A stretch of DNA of 64,000 bases from Carboxylicivirga sp. (GCA_025210475.1 JAOARW010000107.1:1-64000), one strand, 5' to 3'. Counted from the stretch's first letter, positions 53,100 to 62,442 are shown. The notes: generated by a model from the letters alone, not told the origin. A program made the numbers and translations.

Positions 53100-54983
53100 A
53101 TGAAAAACACACTATTCACTTTAATTTTAACAATCGCATGCCTGATGCCTTCAATTGCACAGGTTAACTACAAAACACGGGAAGAAGTTCCGGATAAATA
53201 CAAATGGAATTTCGACGACATTTACAAAAGCTGGGACGAATGGGAAGCCGACCTGACGGCCATCAAAAAAGACATGGACCAGATGCTGACTTTCAAAGGT
53301 AAGCTTGGTGAAAGTGCCGATAACCTGGCAGCCATGATGCAACTGCAGGAAAGCCTGATGAAAAAAGCTTATAAGGCCTATCAGTTTGTATCCTTACAAA
53401 GCACGGTAGATACGCGTAATACCGAACTGCAAGGTAAGCTTCAGAAGGTACAGTTGATGTTTGCTCAATTTGGCGTTTCGATGGCTTGGATGTCACCTGA
53501 AATGATTCAGATACCCGAGGAAACCATGAAACAATGGATTGCTGAAAATGAATCTTTAAAAGTTTACCAATTCGACCTTTTGGATATGTACCGTTTGCAA
53601 AAGCACGTACTCAGCGAAAAGATGGAAGAGCTGGTTTCTTATTTTTCACAGGTTTCGGGAACAGCCGGCAAAGTCTTCACGGCTTTATCGACGGCTGATA
53701 TTGAATTCCCCGAAGTGGAATTATCCAATGGCGAAAAAGTAAAAATTACTCCCGGAGGTTATTCCAACATTGTTACCAATAATAAAAATCAGGAAGATCG
53801 CCGCAAGGCCTATGAAGCCTTCTACGATGTTTATTACAAGAACAAAAACACTTACGCAGCTATTTACAACGGTATTGTACAATCTGGTTGGGCCAATGCT
53901 CGCGCTAAAAAATACCCAACTTGCCTTGATGCTGCATTAGAGGGTAACAACATCCCTACAGATGTTTATCTTAACCTGATTAACACGGTTAAAGAACACA
54001 CGGCTCCGGTTCAGAAATACAGCAAACTTCGCAAAAAAGTATTGGGCCTTGAGAAATATTATGGTTTTGATGGCTCCATCAGCCTGGTTGATTTCAACAA
54101 AAAATACCCCTACGAAGAGGCCGTTGATATTGTCACTGAATCGGTATTGCCCCTTGGTAAAGATTACCAGACCAAGCTTAAAACAGCCACTTCAAGCGGT
54201 TGGTTAGATGTATACGAAAATCCGGGCAAGCGCAGTGGTGCTTTCTCATCTGGTGTATATGGCGTGCATCCATACATGCTATTAAATTACGATGAAACAC
54301 TGGATTATGTATTTACCCTGGCACACGAACTGGGACACACTATGCATACCACCCTCTCCAACGAAACACAGCCTTTTGCAACACATGGCTATACCATTTT
54401 TGTGGCCGAAGTAGCTTCTACTTTTAACGAAAGATTGTTGCTGGATCATATGATGGCCAACACCAAAGATCCACGCGAACGTATTGCCTTATTAAACCAG
54501 GCCATTCAGGGGATTATTGGTACTTTTTATGCACAAAGCATGTTTGCCGATTACGAATACCAGGTGCATACCTTAGCTGAGCAGGGTCGCCCGGTAAATG
54601 CCGATATCCTGACTAATATCTGGAAAGGTTTGGCCGACACCTATTATGGTGATGTTTCAGAGCCAACCATGTATTCGGGTTATGCCTGGACACGTATACC
54701 GCACTTCTATAACTCACCATTCTACGTGTATCAATATGCTACCTGTTTTGCTTCATCAGCCAAGTTATATAAGGACGTAACTGAAGGCAAAAAGAAAGAC
54801 CGCCAGGCCGCTTTGGAGCGTTACATCACTTTACTGCAATCGGGTGGTAACGACCATCCAATGGAGCAATTAAAGAAAGCCGGTGTGGACTTATCACAAC
54901 CCGAAACCATTATGGCTGTAATCAACCAATTGGATGAGTTAGTGGATCAGTTAGCTGAAGAGATTGAGAAGTTGGAGAAATAG
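53100..54983 (+). CDS. Secreted oligoendopeptidase F-type peptidase (M3B)
   Basis: A 627-residue metallopeptidase with a signal peptide ending S-I-A-Q (about 21). The zinc motif H409-E-L-G-H413 is followed by an F-V-A-E-V-A-S segment with the third ligand Glu. Length and the phrase E-V-P-D-K-Y-K-W-N-F-D-D-I-Y near 29-42 are typical of the oligoendopeptidase F family, which cleaves short peptides. It follows the C1 peptidase by about 170 bases with a terminator between, so it has its own promoter. Confidence 0.93.
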   Translation: MKNTLFTLILTIACLMPSIAQVNYKTREEVPDKYKWNFDDIYKSWDEWEADLTAIKKDMDQMLTFKGKLGESADNLAAMMQLQESLMKKAYKAYQFVSLQSTVDTRNTELQGKLQKVQLMFAQFGVSMAWMSPEMIQIPEETMKQWIAENESLKVYQFDLLDMYRLQKHVLSEKMEELVSYFSQVSGTAGKVFTALSTADIEFPEVELSNGEKVKITPGGYSNIVTNNKNQEDRRKAYEAFYDVYYKNKNTYAAIYNGIVQSGWANARAKKYPTCLDAALEGNNIPTDVYLNLINTVKEHTAPVQKYSKLRKKVLGLEKYYGFDGSISLVDFNKKYPYEEAVDIVTESVLPLGKDYQTKLKTATSSGWLDVYENPGKRSGAFSSGVYGVHPYMLLNYDETLDYVFTLAHELGHTMHTTLSNETQPFATHGYTIFVAEVASTFNERLLLDHMMANTKDPRERIALLNQAIQGIIGTFYAQSMFADYEYQVHTLAEQGRPVNADILTNIWKGLADTYYGDVSEPTMYSGYAWTRIPHFYNSPFYVYQYATCFASSAKLYKDVTEGKKKDRQAALERYITLLQSGGNDHPMEQLKKAGVDLSQPETIMAVINQLDELVDQLAEEIEKLEK

Positions 54984-55034
54984 GGAAAAGCTAATAGTTA
55001 TTAAGTGACATAAGAAATAGTTATTAGAATAACG

Positions 55035-55062
55035 AAGGTGGCCTTAGGGTCACCTTTTTTGT
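55035..55062 (+). terminator. Terminator after the M3 peptidase gene
   Basis: 9-10 bp stem with one mismatch (55035-55043 with about 55047-55056), followed by TTTTTT. Confidence 0.8.
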
Positions 55063-55099
55063 ATGCAGGAGATTGTTTAAAGTTTACTTTACTGATTTA

Positions 55100-55563
55100 T
55101 AAAAGCTCCGGAGTTCGGCATAGGTAACATTGGGCTCGAAGGGCAATATCTATTACCACTATGACGCGGCAGGCAACAGTTACCAGCAAAATAAATATCT
55201 TTACAATGGTAAAGAACTTAAGACTAACGAGTTTGAAGGCGGAGGTTTGGATTGGTATGATTATGGGGCACGATTCTATGAACCGGCAATTGGTAGGTAG
55301 CATATGATTGATCCGTTGGCAGAAAGATACTTTACATTGTCGCCATATAATTATGTTGCAAATAATCCAATAATGATGTATGACCCTGATGGTATAAAGA
55401 GGAGGATGAAAATGGTGAGATGCAAAGAAAATCAGTTAAGTATACTGGAATGGATACGAAATTCGAAGGGAATAAATATGTAGGAAATGTAATTGCTGGA
55501 TTGAACAAATTAAGTGAAAAGGATTTTGGTAGTGATATGATTATAAGAATAATCCCCCGCTAA
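55100..55563 (+). pseudogene. RHS-repeat core fragment, interrupted
   Basis: The frame has the RHS-associated core: Y-Y-H-Y-D-A-A-G-N, K-Y-L-Y-N-G-K-E-L, D-W-Y-D-Y-G-A-R-F-Y-E-P-A-I-G-R, then TAG in place of the expected Trp (about 55298), then D-P-L-A-E-R-Y and S-P-Y-N-Y-V-A-N-N-P-I. After D-P-D-G-I-K the frame must shift by one base near 55395-55400 to continue as E-E-D-E-N-G-E-M. It has no start codon and ends at a TAA at about 55563. It is the C-terminal core of a large polymorphic toxin or wall protein; the main part is missing. Confidence 0.75.
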
Positions 55564-55592
55564 CCGTAGAGTGATCAAATAACGCACGAGCT

Positions 55593-55641
55593 GAGCGAAG
55601 TCTGTGACTTCGTTCGAGGTAAAAGTTAGTTTGCAACTAAC
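55593..55641 (+). repeat. REP-like hairpins upstream of the RAYT gene
   Basis: A 10-bp stem with one G-U (55593-55602 with 55606-55615, loop TGT), then a perfect 7-bp stem (55625-55631 with 55635-55641, loop TGC). Similar hairpins lie downstream of the transposase gene. Confidence 0.7.
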
Positions 55642-55669
55642 ATTGCGAAGCAAACAAATAATTGTTTTT

Positions 55670-56236
55670 ATGACAACAGGTTATCAAATAAAAGAGCAAG
55701 ATGGACTGTATTATTTAACACTACAAATAGTTGATTGGGTAGATGTTTTTACACGTCCTGTTTATAGAGATATTGTTATTGAGAGCTTGCAACATTGTAT
55801 TGATAAAAAAGGCTTACAGGTTTTTTCCTATGTTATAATGAGTAATCATGTACATCTGATTGTACAAAGCAGCATAGGCAATTTAAGCGGCACAATCAGA
55901 GATTTAAAAAAGTATATATCAAAGCGAATCATTGAGACAGTAGAACTTATACCCGAAAGCAGGAGAGAATGGTTACTAAATCAATTTCGATTTAACGCTA
56001 CTAAGCATCAAAGGAATAGTAAATATCAGGTTTGGACACATGAGAATCATGCTATTCATTTATATAGCAATAGATTTATCGCCGAAAAGATTGGGTATAT
56101 TCACCAGAACCCAGTTCGAGCAAAGATTGTTGAAAATGCAGAAGATTATTTGTACTCGAGCGCAAGAAACTATGCATCTTTACCAGCTATGTTGGATGTT
56201 GAGGTATTAACATTACCTGTCGTGACAGTAAAGTAG
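55670..56236 (+). CDS. REP-associated tyrosine transposase (RAYT, IS200-like)
   Basis: I start at the ATG at 55670 (188 residues); the frame is open from 55604, but those codons overlap a hairpin repeat. The metal-binding HUH motif is S-N-H-V-H-L-I-V-Q near 60, and the nucleophilic Tyr is in I-G-Y-I-H-Q-N-P-V near 145. The length and the N-terminal phrase K-E-Q-D-G-L-Y-Y-L-T fit the REP-associated transposases, which move or copy short hairpin repeats. Flanking hairpins at 55593-55641 and 56233-56283 support this. Inserted beside RHS debris. Confidence 0.88.
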   Translation: MTTGYQIKEQDGLYYLTLQIVDWVDVFTRPVYRDIVIESLQHCIDKKGLQVFSYVIMSNHVHLIVQSSIGNLSGTIRDLKKYISKRIIETVELIPESRREWLLNQFRFNATKHQRNSKYQVWTHENHAIHLYSNRFIAEKIGYIHQNPVRAKIVENAEDYLYSSARNYASLPAMLDVEVLTLPVVTVK

Positions 56237-56283
56237 TCAAAGACTACTGGTATAGTTCGACGAAGTTGCAAACTTCGCCGAGC
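56233..56283 (+). repeat. REP-like hairpins downstream of the RAYT gene
   Basis: A perfect 6-bp stem (56233-56238 with 56242-56247, loop AAA) overlaps the transposase stop codon. A second stem (56261-56267 with 56271-56277, loop GCA) extends outward to 56255-56283 with one mismatch. The core CGAAGTT/AACTTCG resembles the upstream CGAAGTC/GACTTCG hairpin. Confidence 0.7.
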
Positions 56284-56335
56284 AGGGAATAGAAAGCCAC
56301 GTTAACAAAATTTTAAATTAAAGAGCAGCAATATT

Positions 56336-56503
56336 TTAACTTCCATACGCCTGTCTGGCCTTAACATCTCTTATCATCGCATTCAGCGTAAACAGGATAT
56401 GATCCTTATCATTTTCTTTTAGTGATAATATGGTAATAATCCTGTCCAGCATGCTCTTATCTTTTAATGAGTTATCGGTATTACCAGTCAGGTAATCCAA
56501 AGA
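56336..56503 (-). pseudogene. C-terminal fragment of an XRE-type regulator
   Basis: The minus-strand frame reads S-L-D-Y-L-T-G-N-T-D from 56503, continues through K-S-M-L-D-R-I-I-T-I-L-S-L, and ends A-R-Q-A-Y-G-S at a TAA (56336-56338). This matches the last ~55 residues of helix-turn-helix XRE proteins common in Bacteroidota (S-L-D-Y-L-x-G followed by K-A-R-Q-A-Y). The DNA-binding N-terminus is missing; the DNA beyond 56503 is unrelated repeat-like sequence. Confidence 0.6.
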
Positions 56504-56562
56504 TTGCAAACCTGCGCCTGCGTGCGTTAATTAAAGTTGTTGCTGATCAAGTAATAGAACCA

Positions 56563-56579
56563 CGCGAAAAGGATTCGCG
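56563..56579. repeat. Short perfect hairpin
   Basis: CGCGAA (56563-56568), loop AAGGA, TTCGCG (56574-56579). It stands within the debris between the XRE fragment and the M23 terminator. Together with 56503-56600 it may be REP-like residue. Confidence 0.5.
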
Positions 56580-56639
56580 AGGGAGCATGGGAATATACGC
56601 GATCGCTGTAGATTCTTTTTTTAAGCCATCGAAAAGCAT

Positions 56640-56664
56640 AAAAAAAGGCAGCCATTCAGCTACC
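56640..56664 (-). terminator. Terminator of the M23 peptidase gene
   Basis: 6-bp stem with one G-U (56647-56652 with 56659-56664) followed on the minus strand by a run of T. It is 42 bases after the stop. Confidence 0.7.
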
Positions 56665-56705
56665 TCTTTTACTATATTGCTATAAACTAATTTTCTTTTC
56701 TACTA

Positions 56706-57686
56706 TTAATCAAATGTTTGGTTGGAGTTACTGGCAATCTGAATCATTCGCTCATATTGCTCAGCCGTAAAATCCTCTTCGAAGTAGTAATGTTGCGGGT
56801 TCACCTTTTTACCTTTTACATGCACTTCGTAGTGTAGGTGTGGTGCAGTACTACCTCCTGTGCTACCAACATAACCAATGATATCACCACGTTTCACCTT
56901 CTGACCTTTTTTCACATTGAAATCATTCAGGTGAGCATAAAGTGTTTTATAACCAAAACCATGATCAACTTCGATGCGTTTACCATAGCCCGAACTTCTT
57001 TTTCCAATGGTTATTTTCGAAACAACACCATCTGCCGCTGCATACACATCGGTACCTGTAGGTGCAGTAAAATCCATACCATAGTGGAAACGTTTATCTT
57101 TGTAAATTGGGTGTAGGCGATACCCCCAACCCGATGCTGTTCTTTTTAAGTCCCCATTTGAAATCGGCATAATGGCTGGCGTGCAACGCAACATTTCTTC
57201 CTTACGTTTGGCCAGTTCAATTACCTCATCAAACGAAGTAGATTGCACATACAGTTGCTTCATTACTATGTCCAGGCGCTTGGCTGTCGTAATAACCATC
57301 TCGGCATTATCCATGTTTTCGAGGTGCTTATAGCGGTTAACTCCTCCAAAACCTGCCCGGCGTATACTATTTGGAATACTATCTGCCTGAAAAATTGTTC
57401 GGTAAATGTTTTCGTCACGCAACTCAATATCATCCAAAACCAACTCAAACTGATCCACCTTCTTATTGATAATGTCCAATTGAGATAAAAGCTGTTGAAT
57501 CTCGCGTGCCTGGCGCTTTTCAACCGGACTTTGAAAAACATATGGGTATATAAAATAGGTTAAAACACCAACCAAAAGTACAAACAATGAATAGATGGAT
57601 ATACGTGAAAGGTAGTAGTTATAACCTTTATTTATCTTATCGTAGCTAAGCGTTTCTGGGTTATAACGATACTTAACTTTTGACAT
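56706..57686 (-). CDS. M23-family peptidoglycan endopeptidase, membrane-anchored
   Basis: A 326-residue protein with a single membrane helix (about 29-50), a coiled-coil/linker (60-170) and a C-terminal LytM domain. Zinc and catalytic residues are H201-Y-G-M-D205, H252 and H283-L-H285. It is expected to cut peptidoglycan cross-links in the periplasm. It is divergent from alaS, with 122 bases between them. The linker resembles those of Bacteroidota M23 proteins next to alaS, a recurring neighbourhood as I recall it. Confidence 0.93.
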   Translation of the reverse strand: MSKVKYRYNPETLSYDKINKGYNYYLSRISIYSLFVLLVGVLTYFIYPYVFQSPVEKRQAREIQQLLSQLDIINKKVDQFELVLDDIELRDENIYRTIFQADSIPNSIRRAGFGGVNRYKHLENMDNAEMVITTAKRLDIVMKQLYVQSTSFDEVIELAKRKEEMLRCTPAIMPISNGDLKRTASGWGYRLHPIYKDKRFHYGMDFTAPTGTDVYAAADGVVSKITIGKRSSGYGKRIEVDHGFGYKTLYAHLNDFNVKKGQKVKRGDIIGYVGSTGGSTAPHLHYEVHVKGKKVNPQHYYFEEDFTAEQYERMIQIASNSNQTFD

Positions 57687-57753
57687 AGTGTGGGTGTTTT
57701 ACTTTTTATTACAAAAATTAGGGACTAATCGACCCAAAATTACTTAAATAATC

Positions 57754-57761
57754 TAACTTTG
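57754..57761 (+). promoter_or_regulatory. Likely -7 element of the alaS promoter
   Basis: TAACTTTG matches TAnnTTTG and lies 47 bases before the alaS start. No TTTG is present 19-21 bases upstream. Confidence 0.4.
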
Positions 57762-57808
57762 CAAGGCATTTTTTGTTTACATAACACCGAAAATTAAAAC
57801 AGCACAAT

Positions 57809-60445
57809 ATGATGACGGCCTCAGAAGTAAGGAAGAGCTTTCTTGATTTTTTTAATTCTAAGCAACACAAAGTTGTTTCATCTGCTCCGATGGTGGTTAA
57901 AAACGACCCGACATTAATGTTCACCAATGCTGGTATGAACCAGTTCAAAGATATTTTCTTAGGTAATAATCCTGCTGAAAGTCCGCGTGTTACAAACTCG
58001 CAAAAATGTTTGCGTGTATCAGGTAAACACAACGATTTGGAAGAGGTAGGCCACGATACTTATCACCACACCATGTTTGAGATGCTTGGTAACTGGTCGT
58101 TTGGTGATTATTTCAAAAAAGAAGCCATTGCCTGGGGATGGGAATACCTGACCGGAGTATTAAAAATTGATAAAGATCGTTTATATGTAACCGTTTTTGA
58201 AGGCAGCAAAGAAGATAACGTCAGTCGCGACGATGAAGCTGCCGATGCCTGGAAAGAATGGATTTCTGAGGATCGAATTATTAACGGTAATAAAAAGGAT
58301 AATTTCTGGGAGATGGGCGAAACAGGTCCTTGCGGTCCTTGCTCGGAGATACACATCGATATGCGCCCCGATGATGAGCGCGCCAAGGTAGATGGTAAAT
58401 CATTGGTTAACATGGACCACGACCAGGTGATCGAAATCTGGAACCTGGTATTTATCCAGTATAACCGCATGGCCAATGGCGAGTTGGTGCCACTACCCAA
58501 CAAGCACGTTGATACCGGAATGGGCTTTGAACGTTTGGTTCGTGTGATCCAAAAGAAATCATCCAACTACGATAGCGATGTCTTCACGCCTATCATCAAC
58601 AAAATTGCCGAATTATCCGGTTTCGAATACGGTAAAAACGAAGAACTAGACATCGCCATGCGTGTGGTGGCCGATCATGTGCGTACCATTGCCTTTTCCA
58701 TTACCGATGGTCAGTTGCCTTCCAACAACAAAGCGGGTTATGTGATTCGTCGTATATTACGTCGTGCAGTGCGTTACAGTTATACCTTCCTAAACAGCAA
58801 AACAGCCTTTGTTTATAAGCTGGTTGATACACTTATTGCCACCATGGGTGATGCTTACCCAGAGCTTTCGGCTCAAAAAACATTGATTGAGAAAGTGATT
58901 AAGGAAGAAGAGGAATCGTTCCTTCGCACTTTATCAACAGGTATCAATATGCTGGATAAGATTATTACCGAAACCAAAGCCAAGAACTACAATGTGGTGA
59001 ATGGTGCGGTTGCCTTTGAATTATACGATACCTTCGGCTTTCCGCTGGATTTAACCGAGCTGATTCTGAAAGAGAATGGATTGGTGGTTAACCGCGAGGA
59101 GTTTGAGCAGGAAATGCAAAAACAGAAAGACCGTGCCCGCAATGCTTCGGCTGTAGAAACAGATGACTGGGTAGTGCTTCAGCACGATGATCGCGAAGAG
59201 TTTATCGGCTACGATTACCTGGAGTCGGAAGTATTTATTACACGCTACCGCAAAATCAAGCAAAAGAATAAGGAACTTTACCAGATCGTTTTCAACATCA
59301 CTCCTTTCTATGCCGAAAGTGGTGGTCAGGTTGGTGATACTGGTTACATCCAAAACGGCGATGAGAAAGTATCTATTATCGATACCAAAAAAGAAAATAA
59401 CCTGATTGTGCACCTGGCTAAGCAATTACCAAGCGAGTTAAGTGCTAATTTTAAAGCTGTTGTAAATACCGAAGCTCGCCAAAATACAGCCAATAACCAT
59501 ACTGCAACTCACTTAATGCACGAAGCATTGCGCGAACTGTTGGGCGATCATGTAGAGCAAAAAGGATCGTTGGTACATCCCGATTACTTACGTTTTGACT
59601 TCTCTCATTTTCAGAAAGTGAGTGATGAAGAAATTGCCAAAGTAGAAGCTGTGGTTAACCAACGTATCCGTCAGAATATGAAACTGGAGGAGATGCGTGA
59701 TATCCCTCATGCGAAAGCAATGGAGATGGGCGCCATGGCCTTATTTGGTGAAAAATATGGCGATTTGGTTCGTGCTATTAAATTTGGTTCGTCGGTTGAA
59801 CTATGTGGCGGAACCCATGTGGAAGCGACCGGTCAAATGGGATTCTTTAAGATTATTAGTGAATCATCCATTGCCGCCGGAATTCGTCGTATTGAGGCCG
59901 TTACCGGACCTAAAGCCGAAGAGTTTATCAACCAGCAGTTTGCCTTGGTAAGTGAGTTGGGTAAAATGTTTAAAAACCCGGCCAACCTCAAGAAAAACAT
60001 TGAAAACCTGATGACTGAAAACAGCAACATGAATGCACAGGTGGAAGGCATGCGTAAGAATGTGATGGCCATCGAAAAGCGTAATCTGCTGGATGGTGCC
60101 ACTGACCTACATGGCATTAAGGTAATTGCCCAAAGAGTAAAACCAATTCTGGCCGATTCTTTAAAAGACCTGGCTTTCCAGATTAAGCAGGAAGTTGAAG
60201 ATGTGGTGGCAGTATTGGGTGCCGAAGTAAAAGGTAAACCACAACTGGCTATCCTGATCTCTGACTCGCTGGTTAAAGAAAAAGGATTAAACGCCGGAAC
60301 CATTGTTCGCGAAGCAGCCAAGAAGATGCAAGGTGGCGGTGGTGGTCAGCCATTCTTTGCAACGGCTGGTGGTAAAAAGCTCGAAGGACTGGATATTGCC
60401 ATTGAAGAAGCAGCAGCTATTGCTAAAAATCAATTGGACGCCTAA
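57809..60445 (+). CDS. alaS: Alanyl-tRNA synthetase
   Basis: An 878-residue class II synthetase. The N-terminus has the aminoacylation core (R-K-S-F-L-D-F-F, then F-T-N-A-G-M-N-Q-F-K). The editing domain has the zinc motif H-T-A-T-H (in N-N-H-T-A-T-H-L) and C-G-G-T-H-V. The C-terminal DHHA1 domain includes the G-G-G-G-G-Q-P-F-F-A-T-A-G-G motif. An ATG three bases later at 57812 is an equal start candidate. Ends in a terminator. Confidence 0.97.
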   Translation: MMTASEVRKSFLDFFNSKQHKVVSSAPMVVKNDPTLMFTNAGMNQFKDIFLGNNPAESPRVTNSQKCLRVSGKHNDLEEVGHDTYHHTMFEMLGNWSFGDYFKKEAIAWGWEYLTGVLKIDKDRLYVTVFEGSKEDNVSRDDEAADAWKEWISEDRIINGNKKDNFWEMGETGPCGPCSEIHIDMRPDDERAKVDGKSLVNMDHDQVIEIWNLVFIQYNRMANGELVPLPNKHVDTGMGFERLVRVIQKKSSNYDSDVFTPIINKIAELSGFEYGKNEELDIAMRVVADHVRTIAFSITDGQLPSNNKAGYVIRRILRRAVRYSYTFLNSKTAFVYKLVDTLIATMGDAYPELSAQKTLIEKVIKEEEESFLRTLSTGINMLDKIITETKAKNYNVVNGAVAFELYDTFGFPLDLTELILKENGLVVNREEFEQEMQKQKDRARNASAVETDDWVVLQHDDREEFIGYDYLESEVFITRYRKIKQKNKELYQIVFNITPFYAESGGQVGDTGYIQNGDEKVSIIDTKKENNLIVHLAKQLPSELSANFKAVVNTEARQNTANNHTATHLMHEALRELLGDHVEQKGSLVHPDYLRFDFSHFQKVSDEEIAKVEAVVNQRIRQNMKLEEMRDIPHAKAMEMGAMALFGEKYGDLVRAIKFGSSVELCGGTHVEATGQMGFFKIISESSIAAGIRRIEAVTGPKAEEFINQQFALVSELGKMFKNPANLKKNIENLMTENSNMNAQVEGMRKNVMAIEKRNLLDGATDLHGIKVIAQRVKPILADSLKDLAFQIKQEVEDVVAVLGAEVKGKPQLAILISDSLVKEKGLNAGTIVREAAKKMQGGGGGQPFFATAGGKKLEGLDIAIEEAAAIAKNQLDA

Positions 60446-60468
60446 TAGTCTCAGAACAGAATATATAA

Positions 60469-60493
60469 AAAGCTCGCTTCGGCGGGCTTTTTT
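60469..60493 (+). terminator. Terminator after alaS
   Basis: 8-9 bp stem (60470-60477 with 60482-60489, one G-U) with a TTCG tetraloop and a T run. Its core is the same as the two terminators at 62221 and 62917. Confidence 0.92.
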
Positions 60494-60625
60494 CGTATAA
60501 TGCCTTTTGAGTCTTTCACTGTACAATTTGATACATAGTTCAAGCTTTTTGCTGCATATTGTGTATTTTTCTGCCCACTCAGGGCTATGGATTCATTTAT
60601 TTTTGACGCATAAAAAAGAATTCAT

Positions 60626-62194
60626 ATGCGATATACATTACTAATCATTGCCACATTGGTGTCGGTCAACCTGATGGCACAAGACCTAAAAATATGGAAC
60701 GACTTCACCAGCAAAAATCGTGTGCAGGCCATCCTTCCCGATTTTTCATATGCAGGCGTGTTCTATTCTGAAAAAGCATTACCGGAAGTCGATTACAAAG
60801 TTTATAACATCACCGACTTTGGTGCCAAAGCCAACGATGGCAAATCGGATAAGAAAGCCATTGTAAAAGCGATTAAAGCAGCAGAAAAGAATGGCTCGGG
60901 CATTATCGAATTTCCTGCGGGGCGTTTTTTAATCAATGAAGACAACGATGAGAAAACTTCCATCTTTATCAACAAAGGTCAAATCGTGTTTCGCGGTGCA
61001 GGCGATGAGAAAGGCGGTACCGAAATCTTTATGAAAAACGATATGAAGCCCGTGGGCACGCCCGACAAAATTGATGGTAAGTTTGGTAATAAAAGGATGA
61101 AACACCTGGAACCCATTATCCAGACTAAACACAAAGCCTTTGGTGATAAGCTGGCTCACATTACTGAAGATGCCCACAAAGGTGTTTATAAAGTAAACGT
61201 TAACAGCACCAAAGGACTCCGAAAAGATGAATACATAGCCATTGAATTGGCCAACAAGGACATTGAGGTTATTAAAGCAGGTATTGCCCCTCTAAAACTG
61301 GATGAGCGCTGGAAGCAGATCAAAACGTCGGGGCTGATGATTAAAGAGATTCATCGCATTAAAAAGATAAAAGGAAACCAAGTGGAGTTATACGAACCTC
61401 TGCGCATTGATGTGGTGGCTGACTGGAACTTTAAAATTATCGATTACCAGCCACTGGAATACATCGGCTTCGAGAACATTCATTTTATTGGCAATTTCAA
61501 AACCAGGTTTAAGCACCATGGCTCGGCCGTTGATGATACGGGCTGGATGTTTATTTCATTAAACGGGGTGGCATCATCGTGGGTGAAGAACTGTACGTTT
61601 ACCGATTGTACCATGCCGGTGGCGTTTAAAGGCTCGGCTTACTCAACTGCTATCGATATTAAAATTAAAGGCAATGGCGGGCATTATGGCGTTCGCACGG
61701 CAGGAAGCACGGGCATATTATTTGCCTTGATTGATGATACCGCCTCGCAATGGCATGCCACAGGTGTAGCCAAGCCGGGCGTTGGTAATGTTATCTGGCG
61801 CTGTACTTACAATGCTGATCGCTGCTGGGAGTCGCATGCTACGCAGCCAAGGGCTACCCTCTTCGATTGCGTTAAAGGTGGTTTTGAAAAAGGCTTTGCC
61901 GGTGGTGCCGTTACCAGCTTACCCAACCACCTGCACGATTTGGTACTCTGGAATTTTGAAGAGATTGGCGAACCCAACGAAAATATGGAGTGGTACGCCT
62001 CCGACAGCAAGTTCTGGAAGTTCTACCCACCCATCATTGTTGGGTTTCATGGCGTAGGAACCACCTTTGATGAGTCGCAGGTGCAATACATCGAGTCGCA
62101 GGGTAAAAAAGTAGAGCCCGAATCCTTATTCGAAGCCCAACTAAAATACCGCTTGGGTAAAGTGCCGGAATGGCTTGATTCTTATAAAAAGTAA
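60626..62194 (+). CDS. Secreted beta-helix (pectate-lyase-superfamily, DUF4955-type) protein
   Basis: A 522-residue protein with a signal peptide ending L-M-A-Q (about 19). The start of the mature chain, L-K-I-W-N-D-F-T, followed by D-F-S-Y-A-G-V-F, and then Y-N-I-T-D-F-G-A-K-A-N-D-G-K-S-D near 75, is typical of the Pectate_lyase_3 / DUF4955 class of right-handed beta-helix proteins. Repeats such as I-G-F-E-N-I-H-F-I-G and V-K-N-C-T-F-T-D-C-T follow. It probably acts on an acidic or complex polysaccharide, but no lyase family or substrate can be fixed. No SusC/SusD pair is nearby. Confidence 0.75.
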   Translation: MRYTLLIIATLVSVNLMAQDLKIWNDFTSKNRVQAILPDFSYAGVFYSEKALPEVDYKVYNITDFGAKANDGKSDKKAIVKAIKAAEKNGSGIIEFPAGRFLINEDNDEKTSIFINKGQIVFRGAGDEKGGTEIFMKNDMKPVGTPDKIDGKFGNKRMKHLEPIIQTKHKAFGDKLAHITEDAHKGVYKVNVNSTKGLRKDEYIAIELANKDIEVIKAGIAPLKLDERWKQIKTSGLMIKEIHRIKKIKGNQVELYEPLRIDVVADWNFKIIDYQPLEYIGFENIHFIGNFKTRFKHHGSAVDDTGWMFISLNGVASSWVKNCTFTDCTMPVAFKGSAYSTAIDIKIKGNGGHYGVRTAGSTGILFALIDDTASQWHATGVAKPGVGNVIWRCTYNADRCWESHATQPRATLFDCVKGGFEKGFAGGAVTSLPNHLHDLVLWNFEEIGEPNENMEWYASDSKFWKFYPPIIVGFHGVGTTFDESQVQYIESQGKKVEPESLFEAQLKYRLGKVPEWLDSYKK

Positions 62195-62220
62195 TAGAGA
62201 TAGATAGTAACATGTCACAA

Positions 62221-62250
62221 AAAAAAGCTCGCCATTGGCGGGCTTTTTTT
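62221..62250 (+). terminator. Terminator after the beta-helix gene
   Basis: 7-bp G+C stem (62227-62233 with 62237-62243, loop ATT) with flanking A and T runs. Confidence 0.92.
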
Positions 62251-62442
62251 AATACCTCTTATCCGCTTAGCGATGCAGTATCAATTTGCAATCTTTGATT
62301 TTCTTTGGTGTTTCTCTTCATTATGAAAGTTAATGTAGCTAAACAATTCCCAACCTTTGTTAGTTTTATCTCCAGCGTCTTCAACCTTTTGACTTTGAAC
62401 CCCAAAGAAACTTTTGTACCAAACACAAAAAAACGATAAGTC

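Noticed and set aside
56467..56685. 72-codon plus-strand frame in the debris region
   Set aside because: It covers the antisense of the XRE fragment, the repeat-like stretch and a terminator; no family is visible.
58108..58566. 152-codon minus-strand frame inside alaS
   Set aside because: Shadow of the highly conserved alaS coding frame.
59833..60321. 162-codon minus-strand frame inside alaS
   Set aside because: Shadow of the alaS C-terminal domain.
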